NCBI GenBank assembly: GCA_016218815.1
Contig: JACRCX010000095.1
Coordinates: 1 to 64,000 of the forward strand
Source of the DNA: Deltaproteobacteria bacterium
GTDB lineage: Bacteria; Myxococcota_A; Polyangia; DRWM01; JAAZOP01
Length of the DNA stretch: 64,000 bases
Direction: 5' to 3'
Positions 8,315-17,800 of the stretch are shown here, in pieces. Below the pieces are notes generated by a model. The model had not been told where the DNA came from. It worked only from the letters and a program-made list of their open reading frames with translations, and did not search any database. A program made the translations under genes and the position numbers. Each line of letters opens with the position of its first letter. Positions within the stretch are counted from its first letter, which is position 1.

Positions 8315-9274
8315 ATGGAAACGATGATGGCAATTCGGCTGCAGGACTACGGCGGTCCGGAAAGCCTGGTCTACGAATCGGCGCCCCGGCCGACGCCCGG
8401 CGACCACGAGATCCTCGTGCGGGTCCGCGCGGCGGGCGTCAACCCGGTGGACTGGAAGTTCTGCGCGGGCTGGATGCGCGAGCGGCTGCTTGTCGACTTG
8501 CCGGTGGTCCCGGGCCTGGATCTGTCCGGAACGGTGGTGGCGGTAGGCCGGCTGGCTCGCAACTGGCGCGTCGGCGACGAGGTCTTCGGCCGCACCAGTC
8601 TCGGCGGCCACGGCGCCTTCGCGGAGTACGCCGTCGCCCCCGCCGACGCCTTCGCGCGCAAACCGCCGCACCTGGACCACGTCCACGCCGCGGCGATCCC
8701 AACCGCGGGCCTGACCGCATGGCAGGCGCTGTTCGGCCAGGAAGGGGCCAATCGCGGGCTCGAGCCGGCCCCGGGCCGGAGAATCCTGGTCCACGGCGGC
8801 GCCGGCGGAGTGGGCAGTTTCGCCGTGCAACTCGCCAAGTGGAAAGGCGCCCAGGTCCTCGTGACGGGAAGGGCGGAGAACGGACCCTTCCTGCGCGGAC
8901 TGGGCGCGGACGTCGTGATCGACCGGGAGAGCGCGCGTTTCGAGGACATCGCGGGCGTTGTCGACGCGGTCCTCGATCTGGTCGGCGGCGAGACGCTCGA
9001 CCGATCGCTGCAGGTGCTCTCCCGCGGCGGTGCCATCGCGTCGGCCGTGGGCTCGCCCTCCGTCGAACAGGCCGCGGAACGCGGCGTGCGGATCGTACCC
9101 CTGTGGGCACGGACGGTCCCGGCGCAGCTCGAGCGCCTCGCGACGCTGGTCGGCGACAAGGTGCTGCGCGTGGTCGTCTCCGAGGTCCTGCCGCTGGCCC
9201 ACGCTCGACGCGCCCTCGAGCTGAGCCGCGGCGGCCAGGTGCGCGGCAAGCTGGTCCTCGAGATCGGCGGCTGA
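8315..9274 (+). CDS. Zinc-free MDR oxidoreductase (NADPH:quinone reductase-like)
   Basis: A 319-residue medium-chain dehydrogenase/reductase without the catalytic-zinc cysteines, as in the QOR and zinc-type-ADH-like groups. Visible landmarks are the substrate domain start LQDYGGPESL, AAGVNPVDWKFCAGW near residue 45, PGLDLSGTVVAVG, the Rossmann motif VHGGAGGVGSFAVQLAKWKGA near residue 155, and VLDLVGGETL. It probably reduces a quinone or enone with NADPH in the cytoplasm. The ATG at 8315 follows AAGGAGGTGGTC, an excellent SD. TTGTCC-N17-TACGCC at 8236-8264 could be its promoter. Confidence 0.9.
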   Translation: METMMAIRLQDYGGPESLVYESAPRPTPGDHEILVRVRAAGVNPVDWKFCAGWMRERLLVDLPVVPGLDLSGTVVAVGRLARNWRVGDEVFGRTSLGGHGAFAEYAVAPADAFARKPPHLDHVHAAAIPTAGLTAWQALFGQEGANRGLEPAPGRRILVHGGAGGVGSFAVQLAKWKGAQVLVTGRAENGPFLRGLGADVVIDRESARFEDIAGVVDAVLDLVGGETLDRSLQVLSRGGAIASAVGSPSVEQAAERGVRIVPLWARTVPAQLERLATLVGDKVLRVVVSEVLPLAHARRALELSRGGQVRGKLVLEIGG

Positions 9275-9301
9275 CGAGCGAGTTGCTCCGCGGCCGCGGA
9301 G

Positions 9302-10624
9302 CTACGGGCATGCGCCGCAGCCGCCGCCGCAGTCGACGCCCGTCTCGTCCTGGTTCTGCTCGCCGTCCCGGCACGAGGGGCACGCCATGCCGAGCACGGT
9401 GATGCGGCCGCCGTCGAACCACGCGCCGAACGGCCCGACCCAACCCTCGGTGTCCTTGCCGCCATCGGTGAAGTGGACGGTGCGGGGAGCGGACGGGTAC
9501 CCGGAGAACAAGTGCGACTCCTCGCGCCAGCTGTCGTCGGCCGGCGTGCGCGCCGGTGCGACGCGGGAGCCGCGATCCCACCGCGCGACGGCCGCGCCCG
9601 CGGCGTCCCGCAGCTCGACCACGATGAAGTAGAGGTCCGTCGTCGCGCCGGGGACGCCGTCCCACCGCCGCCGCACCCACTCCCCAACGCGGATGTCCGG
9701 CCGGCGGTCGAGCTGCGCGAGCGAGAAGCCGGCCGCCTGCAGCTCGACGTCCTGGTGCTTGATGTCCCAGTCGAACGACGCCACGAAGCGGTGGTACCCG
9801 CGCTCGTTCGGCGCCCTGTCGGCGCCGCCCTCCACCGTCCATCCGCTGCCGCCGTTCACGTCGACGCTCCAGCCCGGGATCGCCGACCCGGTCCCCCCAT
9901 CCTCGCCGCTGGCATTGCGCAGCACCTCGCAGCCCAAGGCGCACCGGGCGGCCTCGCAGCTGCCGCTCTCGCAGTCCGAGCCGAACTCGCACGCCCCTTC
10001 CGCCGGACACGGAGCGCAAGTCGAGCCGCCGCAGTCGACGTCGCTCTCGTCGTCGTCCAGGGAGCCGTTGGAACAGCGCGCCGGGTAGCACTCCCGCCGA
10101 TAGCACCCGCCGCCGCCCGCGCACGCGCGCCCGCACGCACCGCAGTTCGACGGGTCGGCGTCCAGGACGAACGCCTCGTCCGTCCGCCCGTCGCAGTCGT
10201 CGTCCGCGCCGTTGCACGTCTCCTCGGCGGTGCACAGCCACAGGCAACCGGTGCACGTCTGCCGGCCCGCGGTGCCGCAGGCGGTCCGGCACGACGCTCC
10301 CGGCGGCTCGCCGTCGCACTCCTCTCCGGGGTCCACCACCCCGTCGCCGCAGGCGGGACCGACGTCCGTCCCGTCCTCGGCGCCGCCGTCCCCGTCGTCG
10401 AACCCGGCGTCGCCCGGCGTCGCCCAGCACAGCCCTTCCCGGCATGACCACCCGGCCGGGCAGCCCGGCTCGGCCGCGTCCTGGTCGCACGCATACCATC
10501 CCTCCTGCGGCTGGAGCGAACACCCGATCCACCCGTTCGCGGCCAGGCCGAGCACTGCGAGCGTGACGAGCGGCCTGCCCGAGACACGCGCGGACTCACG
10601 CACCCCGCGAGAGAAGAACCGCAC
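9302..10624 (-). CDS. Cys-rich lipoprotein with C-terminal FBA-like domain
   Basis: 440 residues. A basic n-region and hydrophobic segment end in WIGCSL, a probable lipobox. Residues about 45-260 are Cys-rich: a MopE-type unit CNGADDDCDGRTDEAF, a CGACGRAC knot and an SDVDCGGSTCAPC unit. Residues about 275-413 resemble the F-box-associated (FBA) sugar-binding domain of eukaryotic Fbs/FBXO2 proteins: FDWDIKHQDVELQAAGF, LDRRPDIRVGEWVRRRWD, a YFIVVELRD strand, then VHFTDGGKDTEGW and GPFGAWFDGGRITV, in the family order. A final VDCGGGCGACP unit closes the protein. GTG 10624 has GGAAGGG upstream; GTG 10675 is an alternative. The region 10625-10785 holds only CCTCTCC-rich sequence. Confidence 0.82.
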   Translation of the reverse strand: MRFFSRGVRESARVSGRPLVTLAVLGLAANGWIGCSLQPQEGWYACDQDAAEPGCPAGWSCREGLCWATPGDAGFDDGDGGAEDGTDVGPACGDGVVDPGEECDGEPPGASCRTACGTAGRQTCTGCLWLCTAEETCNGADDDCDGRTDEAFVLDADPSNCGACGRACAGGGGCYRRECYPARCSNGSLDDDESDVDCGGSTCAPCPAEGACEFGSDCESGSCEAARCALGCEVLRNASGEDGGTGSAIPGWSVDVNGGSGWTVEGGADRAPNERGYHRFVASFDWDIKHQDVELQAAGFSLAQLDRRPDIRVGEWVRRRWDGVPGATTDLYFIVVELRDAAGAAVARWDRGSRVAPARTPADDSWREESHLFSGYPSAPRTVHFTDGGKDTEGWVGPFGAWFDGGRITVLGMACPSCRDGEQNQDETGVDCGGGCGACP

Positions 10625-10785
10625 ACTCGGGCCCTTCCCGAGGACGCTTGGCCTGCCGTCCCGAAACGCACGCACGCCCGGAGGTTAGCCCCCGCCGCCT
10701 CCCGAGACAACGTGAACCGCCTCTCCCCACCTCTCCAGCCGACCTCTCCACCTCTCCTCTGCCGTTTTCGGCGCTCCCCTCCCCC

Positions 10786-12204
10786 TCACCGGGGTCCATC
10801 GGTGGTTGCTCTTTCCCTCCCCTCACGCGCCGCCCCGACCATCCGCTCGAGGTCCATTCGCGCCGCCTCCTCCGTCGTCACCCCCGTCCTCCGCTCGACC
10901 GCCCGTCGCCGCCACTCCCAGAACCCCAGCCCCGCCACCAGCCACCCCAGGAAGGGAAGCGAGCGCAGACCCAGGTCCCCCAGCAGCAGCGTCGCGAGCA
11001 GCAGGATCGTGACCAGGCCCACGATCGGGGCGACGCTCGCCCACGGCCCGCGCAGCCGGAACCTCGCGCCCGCCCACGCCTCGGGCGCCCGCCGGCGAAG
11101 CAGCAGGGCGGCGATCATCGACGGTGCGAAGACGACCAGCCCGCCCACGGTCGCGTAGGCCGAGAAAAGCTCCACGCCGGCGTCGGCGAGCACCGCGAGG
11201 ACCGAGAGCGCCCACAGGATCGTGAGGAACGCGACCGGCACCCCCCGGCGCGACGTGCGGGTCAACGCGGCCGGCAGCAGGCCGTCGGCGGCGACGACCA
11301 GCAGCGAGCGCGTGGACCACAGGAAGATGCCGTTGAGCGTCGTGGCGAACGCCAGGAACGCGCCCCCGACCAGGAAGAACAGGAACGCGGGCCGGGAGAG
11401 GAACGCCGCCGCCGGCTGGGCCAGCGTCGCGTCCGGCGCCGCCGCCCACGCCGCCCGGTCGATGTTGCCCACCGCGGAGATCGAGACGAGCACGTAGAGC
11501 GCGGCCACCAGCGGCACGCTGATCAGCAGCGAGAGGGGAATGTCCCGCGCGGGCCGGCGGACCTCCGCACCCAGCTCGATGACCGCGTTGGCGCCCAGAA
11601 GCGCGAAACTCAGGATGCACCCGGCGATCGCGAACCCGCCCGCGCCCCCGGGGAACAACGGCGTGAACCGCGCCGCCTCGAGCGTCGGCAGTCCGCCGAG
11701 ACCGAACACCAGCAGCGCCGCGACGAGCACGACGACCATGACCGCCTGCGCGACCGCGGCGGGCGAGACTCCCGCCAGGTTGATCGCCCAGAACACCGTC
11801 AGGAGCGCCGCGGCCGTCGGCGTCGCCGGCAGCCCCGGCCACAGCGCCCCCAGGTAGTGCGCGCACTGCGTGGCGCACAAGGGCAGGGCGCCCAGCACGA
11901 GCCCCAGCGCGTAGCACCAGACGCCCGCGAACGCCCAGCGCGGCGAGAACAGCCGCGCCGGATAGCGGTACGCGCCGCCGACCGTCGGCAGGGCCGAGCC
12001 CAGCGTCGCCACGACGAGCATCAGGACGACGATCGGGGCCGCCGCGGCGAGGTAGGCCAGCGGCGTCGACGGACCGGTACGCGCTGACGCCAGCGCGGTG
12101 AGCGAGAAGACCCCCGCGCCGATCGTGGTCCCCACCTCGATCGCCACGAGGTCGCCCAGACCCAGCACGCGGCGCAGGCCGAACTCGCCTTCCGTCCCCG
12201 CCAT
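10786..12204 (-). CDS. APC-family amino-acid permease
   Basis: 472 residues with about twelve to thirteen hydrophobic segments, an inner-membrane transporter of the amino acid-polyamine-organocation superfamily. The first helix carries LVAIEVGTTIGAGVFSLTAL, the family's unwound substrate-binding GxGxGxF-type motif (here GTTIGAGVF). GAYRYPARLFSP follows in the expected helix 2 position, and a VIELGAEVRRPARDIP segment near residue 220 matches the conserved E-x-x-x-P-x-R-x-P loop. Substrate not predictable. It diverges from the lipoprotein at 12385. No Shine-Dalgarno sequence is visible before the ATG. Confidence 0.9.
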   Translation of the reverse strand: MAGTEGEFGLRRVLGLGDLVAIEVGTTIGAGVFSLTALASARTGPSTPLAYLAAAAPIVVLMLVVATLGSALPTVGGAYRYPARLFSPRWAFAGVWCYALGLVLGALPLCATQCAHYLGALWPGLPATPTAAALLTVFWAINLAGVSPAAVAQAVMVVVLVAALLVFGLGGLPTLEAARFTPLFPGGAGGFAIAGCILSFALLGANAVIELGAEVRRPARDIPLSLLISVPLVAALYVLVSISAVGNIDRAAWAAAPDATLAQPAAAFLSRPAFLFFLVGGAFLAFATTLNGIFLWSTRSLLVVAADGLLPAALTRTSRRGVPVAFLTILWALSVLAVLADAGVELFSAYATVGGLVVFAPSMIAALLLRRRAPEAWAGARFRLRGPWASVAPIVGLVTILLLATLLLGDLGLRSLPFLGWLVAGLGFWEWRRRAVERRTGVTTEEAARMDLERMVGAAREGRERATTDGPR

Positions 12205-12323
12205 GCGCCGACGAGTCCACCACGACCGCCGGCGCTGCGCAAGGACGAGTGCGGGCAGAGCGGGGAGGGCGGGAAGCTCGTCCCGCCGCTCCCGGCCGCC
12301 AAGGCCGGCGCGGCACGCGGCGT

Positions 12324-12353
12324 TTGCGAACGACAGGCGCCTCGAAGTACAAC
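12324..12353 (+). promoter_or_regulatory. Sigma-70-like promoter
   Basis: TTGCGA (12324-12329), 18 bases, TACAAC (12348-12353), about 30 bases before the start of the small lipoprotein gene. Confidence 0.4.
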
Positions 12354-12384
12354 GGGGGCCGTTGGGGGCTCAGGAGGTGCGGAC

Positions 12385-12804
12385 GTGAAGACGATCGGTT
12401 GCGTGTCGTGGATCCTGCTGTCGGTCCTGGGATGCGGGGGCGGTGACGACACGGAGACGGATGTGGCCGGCGAAGCCGACGCGATCGAGGCCGGCGCGGA
12501 CGCCGACGCGGACGCCCCCGCCGAGCCCGGCGAAGGCGCCGGCGACGGGGCCGCGGACGACGCGTCTCTTCCCCTGGTCGATCAGCCGATCTGCGAGGGC
12601 GGCAGCGGCTCGGTCACGCGACGCCGTTGGACCGACCCCGTCAGTGGCTTCACCTACTGCGAGGCGAACTGCCATGGCTGCGAAGCCGTCTGCGAAAACG
12701 ACGGCACGCGCAGCGAAGGCTGGTACGCCCGCTGCACGGATCCTGGGACCGACGCCGGCTGCGGCGAAGCCCCGAACCTGATCCTCTGGGCCAATTGCAT
12801 GTAG
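12385..12804 (+). CDS. Small Cys-containing lipoprotein with acidic linker
   Basis: 139 residues. Signal peptide MKTIGCVSWILLSVLGC with lipobox SVLGC, then an Asp/Ala/Glu-rich tether of about 45 residues, then a compact domain with eight or so cysteines (CEANCHGCEAVCENDG and later CTD, CGE). Probably displayed on the cell surface on a flexible linker and held together by disulfides. No family recognised. The GTG start follows GGAGG by seven bases. Confidence 0.75.
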   Translation: MKTIGCVSWILLSVLGCGGGDDTETDVAGEADAIEAGADADADAPAEPGEGAGDGAADDASLPLVDQPICEGGSGSVTRRRWTDPVSGFTYCEANCHGCEAVCENDGTRSEGWYARCTDPGTDAGCGEAPNLILWANCM

Positions 12805-12818
12805 GAGTTCCCGCCCCT

Positions 12819-12858
12819 CTTTGCGTCCTTTGCGTCCCTTTGCGTCCTTTGCGCGAAA
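12819..12858. repeat. CTTTGCGTC-type short tandem repeat
   Basis: Four imperfect copies of a 9-10 base unit (CTTTGCGTCC), ending in GCGCGAAA. It lies between the lipoprotein stop and the cyclophilin gene. A related sequence stands at 45807-45840. Such motifs are common intergenic repeats in several bacterial phyla; no function is established. Confidence 0.6.
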
Positions 12859-12961
12859 TCCGGATCGCTTGCACCCCGCGGCCTTCACATGCAGGATGCC
12901 CCCGCCGCGGAGAGGGTGCGGGCGAGGGGCCCGCTCGACGAACGCGGGGAAGGGAGTTCCG

Positions 12962-13513
12962 ATGCAGTTTCCTCCGATCCAGGTGCCGGGCAACGGCGAG
13001 CTGCGCGCTCTCCTGGCCACGACGCTGGGGGAGATCGAGATCCGCCTCTTCGAGAAGGAGGCGCCGAACACGGTCGCCAACTTCGTCGGCCTGGCGACCG
13101 GCACGATCGCCTGGAAGGATCCGAAGTCCGGCCAGGAGGTCAAGGGCCGCTCGCTGTACGCCGGCACGATCTTCCACCGCGTGATCCCGCAGTTCATGAT
13201 CCAGGGCGGCGACCCGCAGGGTGACGGCCGCGGCGGCCCGGGTTACCGCTTCGCCGACGAGATCGCCCCCGGCCTCAAGCACGATCGCCCCGGACGCCTC
13301 TCGATGGCCAACAGCGGCCCGGGCACCAACGGGTCGCAGTTCTTCATCACCGAGGTCCCCACCCCGTGGCTCGACGGCAAGCACGCCATCTTCGGCGAGG
13401 TCGTGCGCGGCATGGACGTCGTGAAGAAGATCGTCGCCGCCCCGCGCGGCCCCGGCGACCGCCCGCAGCCCGCGATCTCCATCAACGACGTCAAGGTCTA
13501 CCGGGCGGCGTAG
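12962..13513 (+). CDS. Cyclophilin-type peptidyl-prolyl isomerase
   Basis: 183 residues, a single cyclophilin domain that isomerises X-Pro bonds during folding. Key active-site elements are all present: FHRVIPQFMIQGGD (catalytic Arg, Phe, Met, Gln), NSGPGTNGSQFFIT, and LDGKHAIFGEVVRGMDVVKKI. No signal peptide is seen, so it is likely cytoplasmic (PpiB-like). An unusual insertion TGTIAWKDPKSGQEVKGRSLY sits before the active-site strand, as in the larger bacterial cyclophilins. The ATG has AGGGAG six bases upstream. It converges with the histidine kinase gene. Confidence 0.94.
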   Translation: MQFPPIQVPGNGELRALLATTLGEIEIRLFEKEAPNTVANFVGLATGTIAWKDPKSGQEVKGRSLYAGTIFHRVIPQFMIQGGDPQGDGRGGPGYRFADEIAPGLKHDRPGRLSMANSGPGTNGSQFFITEVPTPWLDGKHAIFGEVVRGMDVVKKIVAAPRGPGDRPQPAISINDVKVYRAA

Positions 13514-13528
13514 CGCGGCGGAGGTCCC

Positions 13529-14809
13529 CTACGCCCCGGCCGTCCCGTCCGCGGCCGGGGGGATCCCCGGCTCGCGCTCCGAGGGCAGCGCGGGGAGCCA
13601 GACCCAGAAACGCGAGCCCTGGCCCAGAGTCGAGTCGACCCCTACCCGCCCGCCGAACCGCTCCGCGATCTCCTTCACCGCCACCAGCCCCAGCCCCGTG
13701 CCGTCGACGCCCCGCGACCGCGCGTTGGTCGCCCGGTAGAACTCCGTGAACAGCCGCCGCAGCTCGCCCGGCGGCACCCCGATGCCCGTGTCGATCGCCT
13801 CGATCATCACCCCGCCGCCGTCGCCGTGCACCAGCAGGCGCGCCGTCCCGCCGCCGTCGGTATACTTCAGGGCGTTGCTCACCAGGTTGGTGAACAGGTA
13901 CGGCGCCAGCCCGTCGTCCAGTCGGGCCCGCGGCGCGTCCGGCGCAAGCTCCAGCGTCACCTTGACGCCCCGCCGCTCCGCCAGGTCTTCCATGCTCTGC
14001 ACCGTCGCGGTCGCCAGCGCGACGAGGTCCACCGGCCGCACCTCGCCCAGCACCAGCCCGCGCTTGACCCGGCTCACCTCCAGCAGTTCGTTGACCAGCG
14101 ACGTCACCTGCTGCGTCCGCAGCACGATCCGCTCCAGGAGCCGCTTGCGCTCCACCGGGTCGTTCTCCACCGTGTTGGCGTAGTCCGCCAGCATGTGCAC
14201 CGCGGCGATCGGCTCCTTGATCTCGTGCGCCAACAGGTCGATGAAGTCGCTCTTGCGCCGCTCGACCTCCCGCAAGTTCTTGATGTCCTGGTACAGTCTG
14301 CTGACGTGCAGCACCAGCCCCGCCACCGCCGCAAGATCCTCGAGGCGGTCGACATCATCCGGCGCGAAGCGCCCGGGCGCCCCCGACAACGCCTCCATCA
14401 CCCCGATCACCGCCCCGCGCTCGCGGATCGGCGTCGCCAGCACCGACCGCGTGTCGTAGCCGACCAGCTCGTCGATCCGCCCGCAGAACTTCAGCCGCGC
14501 ATCGATGCTCGCGAGATCCGCCCCGACGTCGTCCACCCGCACGGAGCGGTCGGCCAGCGCCGCGAAGCCCGCGATGGAGTCGAAGTCGAGCGGGATCTCG
14601 AGCGGATGCCCCTCGGCGCCCAGGGCCACGACGCCGGAGAGCGTGCGGCGTGCCGGGTCGAGCACGAACACCGTCGCCCGGTCGGCCTGCACCTGCTCGC
14701 ACGCCAGCTCGGCCACCGCCCGCAACGTCGGATCGCGGTCGAGCTGCCCGAGCAACGACTCCAGGATCGAATGCCACGGGCTGCCGCGAAACGAGGGTCG
14801 TTGTTCCAT
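13529..14809 (-). CDS. GAF-domain sensor histidine kinase
   Basis: 426 residues without membrane segments, so a cytoplasmic sensor. Residues about 20-175 form a GAF domain. A coiled segment leads to the dimerisation/phospho-acceptor helix FIDLLAHEIKEPIAAVHML, with the His in an H-E-I-K box. The ATP-binding domain shows the N box (TNLVSNALKY), G1 (DTGIGVP), the F box (FTEFYRA) and G2 (GTGLGLVAVKEI). No response regulator is adjacent. The ATG at 14809 lies in a short divergent region shared with purL; a longer frame upstream overlaps purL and is unlikely. Partner and signal unknown. Confidence 0.9.
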   Translation of the reverse strand: MEQRPSFRGSPWHSILESLLGQLDRDPTLRAVAELACEQVQADRATVFVLDPARRTLSGVVALGAEGHPLEIPLDFDSIAGFAALADRSVRVDDVGADLASIDARLKFCGRIDELVGYDTRSVLATPIRERGAVIGVMEALSGAPGRFAPDDVDRLEDLAAVAGLVLHVSRLYQDIKNLREVERRKSDFIDLLAHEIKEPIAAVHMLADYANTVENDPVERKRLLERIVLRTQQVTSLVNELLEVSRVKRGLVLGEVRPVDLVALATATVQSMEDLAERRGVKVTLELAPDAPRARLDDGLAPYLFTNLVSNALKYTDGGGTARLLVHGDGGGVMIEAIDTGIGVPPGELRRLFTEFYRATNARSRGVDGTGLGLVAVKEIAERFGGRVGVDSTLGQGSRFWVWLPALPSEREPGIPPAADGTAGA

Positions 14810-14833
14810 GAAGGCCCCTGGACGCCTCGCGGC

Positions 14834-14862
14834 AGTATGTGCTAGGTGCCGGGCAGCCGCAA
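14834..14862 (-). promoter_or_regulatory. Sigma-70-like promoter for the histidine kinase gene
   Basis: On the minus strand TTGCGG (14862-14857), 17 bases, CATACT (14839-14834), about 25 bases before the kinase ATG. Confidence 0.4.
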
Positions 14863-14891
14863 GCATTCGGGGGTCTCCGGCGAGGAGGAGC

Positions 14892-17800
14892 ATGTCGGGC
14901 GTGGCGGACGGGGCAACGACGGGAAAAGTCCACCGCGTCGAGGTCGGCGTGCGCGCGGGACGCGAGGACGCCGCCGGCCGGCGACTCTGCCGGCGCCTCC
15001 GCGACGATCTCGGCCTGCGCGTCGACGAGATCCGCCTGGTGGATGTCTACACGATCGCCGCGGACCTCGCCGCCGAGGACCTCGAGGCCTTCGCGACCGG
15101 CGCCCTGGCCGATCCGGTCCTCCAGGAGCTCGCCCTGCAAGGGCGCCTCCCGGGCGAGTTCGACTGGGCCGCCGAGGTCAACCTGCGCCCGGGCGTCACC
15201 GACAACGTCGGCCGCACCGCCGCCGAGGCCCTCGCCCTCCAGCTCGGTCGTCCCCTGCGCGACGGCGAGAGCGTCTCGTACGCCCGCCAGTACCGCTTCG
15301 CCCACGGCCCGGCGCGACAGGAGGATCGGCGGCGGCTGGTCGAAGGACTCCTGTGCAACCTGCTGATCGAAGCCTACCGGCTGTGGGAAGGGGGCGACGA
15401 CTGGTTCGCCCCGTACGTCCCGCGCGTCCTCCTGGACCACAAGCCCCAGGTCCGCACCTGGCGCCTCGACCTGCCCGACGACGAGCTGCAGAAGACCTCG
15501 CGCGACAACGTCTGGGCCCTGTCGCTGGCCGAGCTTCGCGCGATCCAGGCCTACTTCGAGCGGCCCGAGACGCGCGCCGCCCGTGCGCGCGACGGGCTGC
15601 CGGCCGAGCCGACCGACGTCGAAATGGAGTGCCTGGCCCAGACGTGGTCCGAACACTGCAAGCACAAGATCTTCTCGGCGCGCGTGCGCTACCGCGGCCC
15701 GGACGGCGCGGAGCGCGAGGTCGACTCGCTGTTCCGCGACTACGTGCGCGGCACGACCGAGGCCGTGCGGGCCGCCAAGGGGCCGGATGACCCGTGCATC
15801 TCGGTGTTCGACGACAACGCCGGCGTCGTGCGCTTCCTGCCGGAGCACCACCTGGTGTTCAAGGTCGAAACGCACAACAGCCCGTCGGCGCTGGACCCTT
15901 ACGGCGGCGCTCTGACCGGCATCGTCGGCGTGAACCGCGACCCGTTCGGCACCGGCATGGGCGCGCGCCTGTTCTGCAACACCGACGTCTTCTGCTTCGC
16001 GCCCCCCGACACCGCCGGCGATCTGCCGCCGCGCCTGCTGCACCCGCGGCGGGTGATGGAGGGCGTGCGCGAGGGCGTCGAGCACGGCGGGAACAAGAGC
16101 GGCATCCCCACCGTCAACGGCTCCGTCGTCTTCCACTCCCGCTACCTCGGCAAGCCCCTGGTCTACTGTGGCACCGGCGGGATCCTGCCGGCCCAGGTCG
16201 GCGGGCGGCCGGCGCATCTCAAGTACCACGCCGCTGGCGACGCGATCGTCATGGTCGGTGGACGCATCGGCAAGGACGGCATCCACGGCGCGACATTCTC
16301 GTCCGAGGAGTTGCACGAGGGCTCGCCCGCGACGGCCGTGCAGATCGGCGACCCGATTACCCAGAAGCGCATGACCGATTTCCTGCTCGTCGCCCGCGAC
16401 CGCGGGCTGTACTCCGCCCTCACCGACGACGGTGCCGGCGGCCTGTCCTCCTCGATCGGCGAGATGGCCCGCACGACCAACGGCGCCGATGTCGACCTCA
16501 CCGGCGCCCCGCTCAAGTACGCCGGCCTCGACCCGTGGGAGATCTTCCTCTCCGAGGCCCAGGAGCGGATGACCGTCGCCGTGCCCCCCGCGCACCTCGA
16601 CGCGTTCCTCGAGCTCGCCGCAGGCATGGGCGTGCTGGCGACCGCCGTCGGCCGCTTCACCGGCGACGGCATCCTGCGCGTGCGCCACGACGGCCGCGTC
16701 GTCGCCGCCCTGCACATGGACTTCCTCCACGACGGCCTGCCGCGGATGGACCTGCGGGCCGCCTGGGCGTCCCCCACCCCGTTCCCCGTGCGGCCCGCGC
16801 CCCCCGCCGACCTCGCACTCGCCCTCGACCAGCTCCTCCGCCGCTGGAACGTCTGCTCCAAACACTACTTCGTCCGCCAGTACGACCACGAGGTCCAGGG
16901 CGGGTCGGTCGTCAAGCCACTCTGCGGCGTGCGCGCCACCGGCCCCTCCGACGCCGCCGTCATCCGCCCCGTGCTCGGCTCCCCCCGCGCCGTCGCCGTC
17001 GCCCACGGCATCGCACCCAAGTTCGCCGACCTCGATGCCCGCTCCATGGCCGCCTCCGCCATCGACGAGGCGATCCGCAACGCGGTCGCCGTCGGCGCCG
17101 ACCCCGCCACCATCGTCGGCCTCGACAACTTCTGCTGGCCCGACCCGATCGCCTCCCCCCGCAACGCCGACGGCGAGCACAAGCTCGCCCAGCTCGTCCG
17201 CGCCTGCGAGACCCTGCGCGAGCTGTGCGTCGCGCACGCCGTGCCGCTCATCTCCGGCAAGGACTCGATGAAGAACGACTACCACCACGGCGAGACCAGG
17301 ATCTCCATCCCGCCCACCCTGCTCTTTACCGCCCTCGGCCAGCTCCCCGACGCCGCGCGCGCCGTGACCATGGACCTGAAGCGTCCGGGCGAGAGTGTCT
17401 ACGTCGTCGGCCGGACCCTGGAGGAGCTGGGCGGCAGCGAGTACTTCGGACTCCTGGGCGAGGCGGGCGGCGTGCCGCCCGACGTGCGGCCGGAGGAGCA
17501 GGCGCGCCTGTACCGCAAACTCCACGCCGCCATCGTCGAAGGACTCGTCTCCGCCTGCCACGACTGCTCCGACGGCGGCCTCGGCGTCGCCCTGGCCGAA
17601 GCGGCCTTCGCCGGCGACATGGGGCTCGACGTCGATCTCCGGCCGCTCGCGGCCGACGGCGTCGAGCGCGACGACCTCCTGCTGTTCTCCGAGTCCAACG
17701 GCCGCTTCGTCGTCTCCGTCCGCCTCGGCTCCGAGGCGCGGTTCGAGACGCGCCTGGCCGGGCTGCCCTGCCGCCCCGTGGGAAAGACCCGACCCGACGG

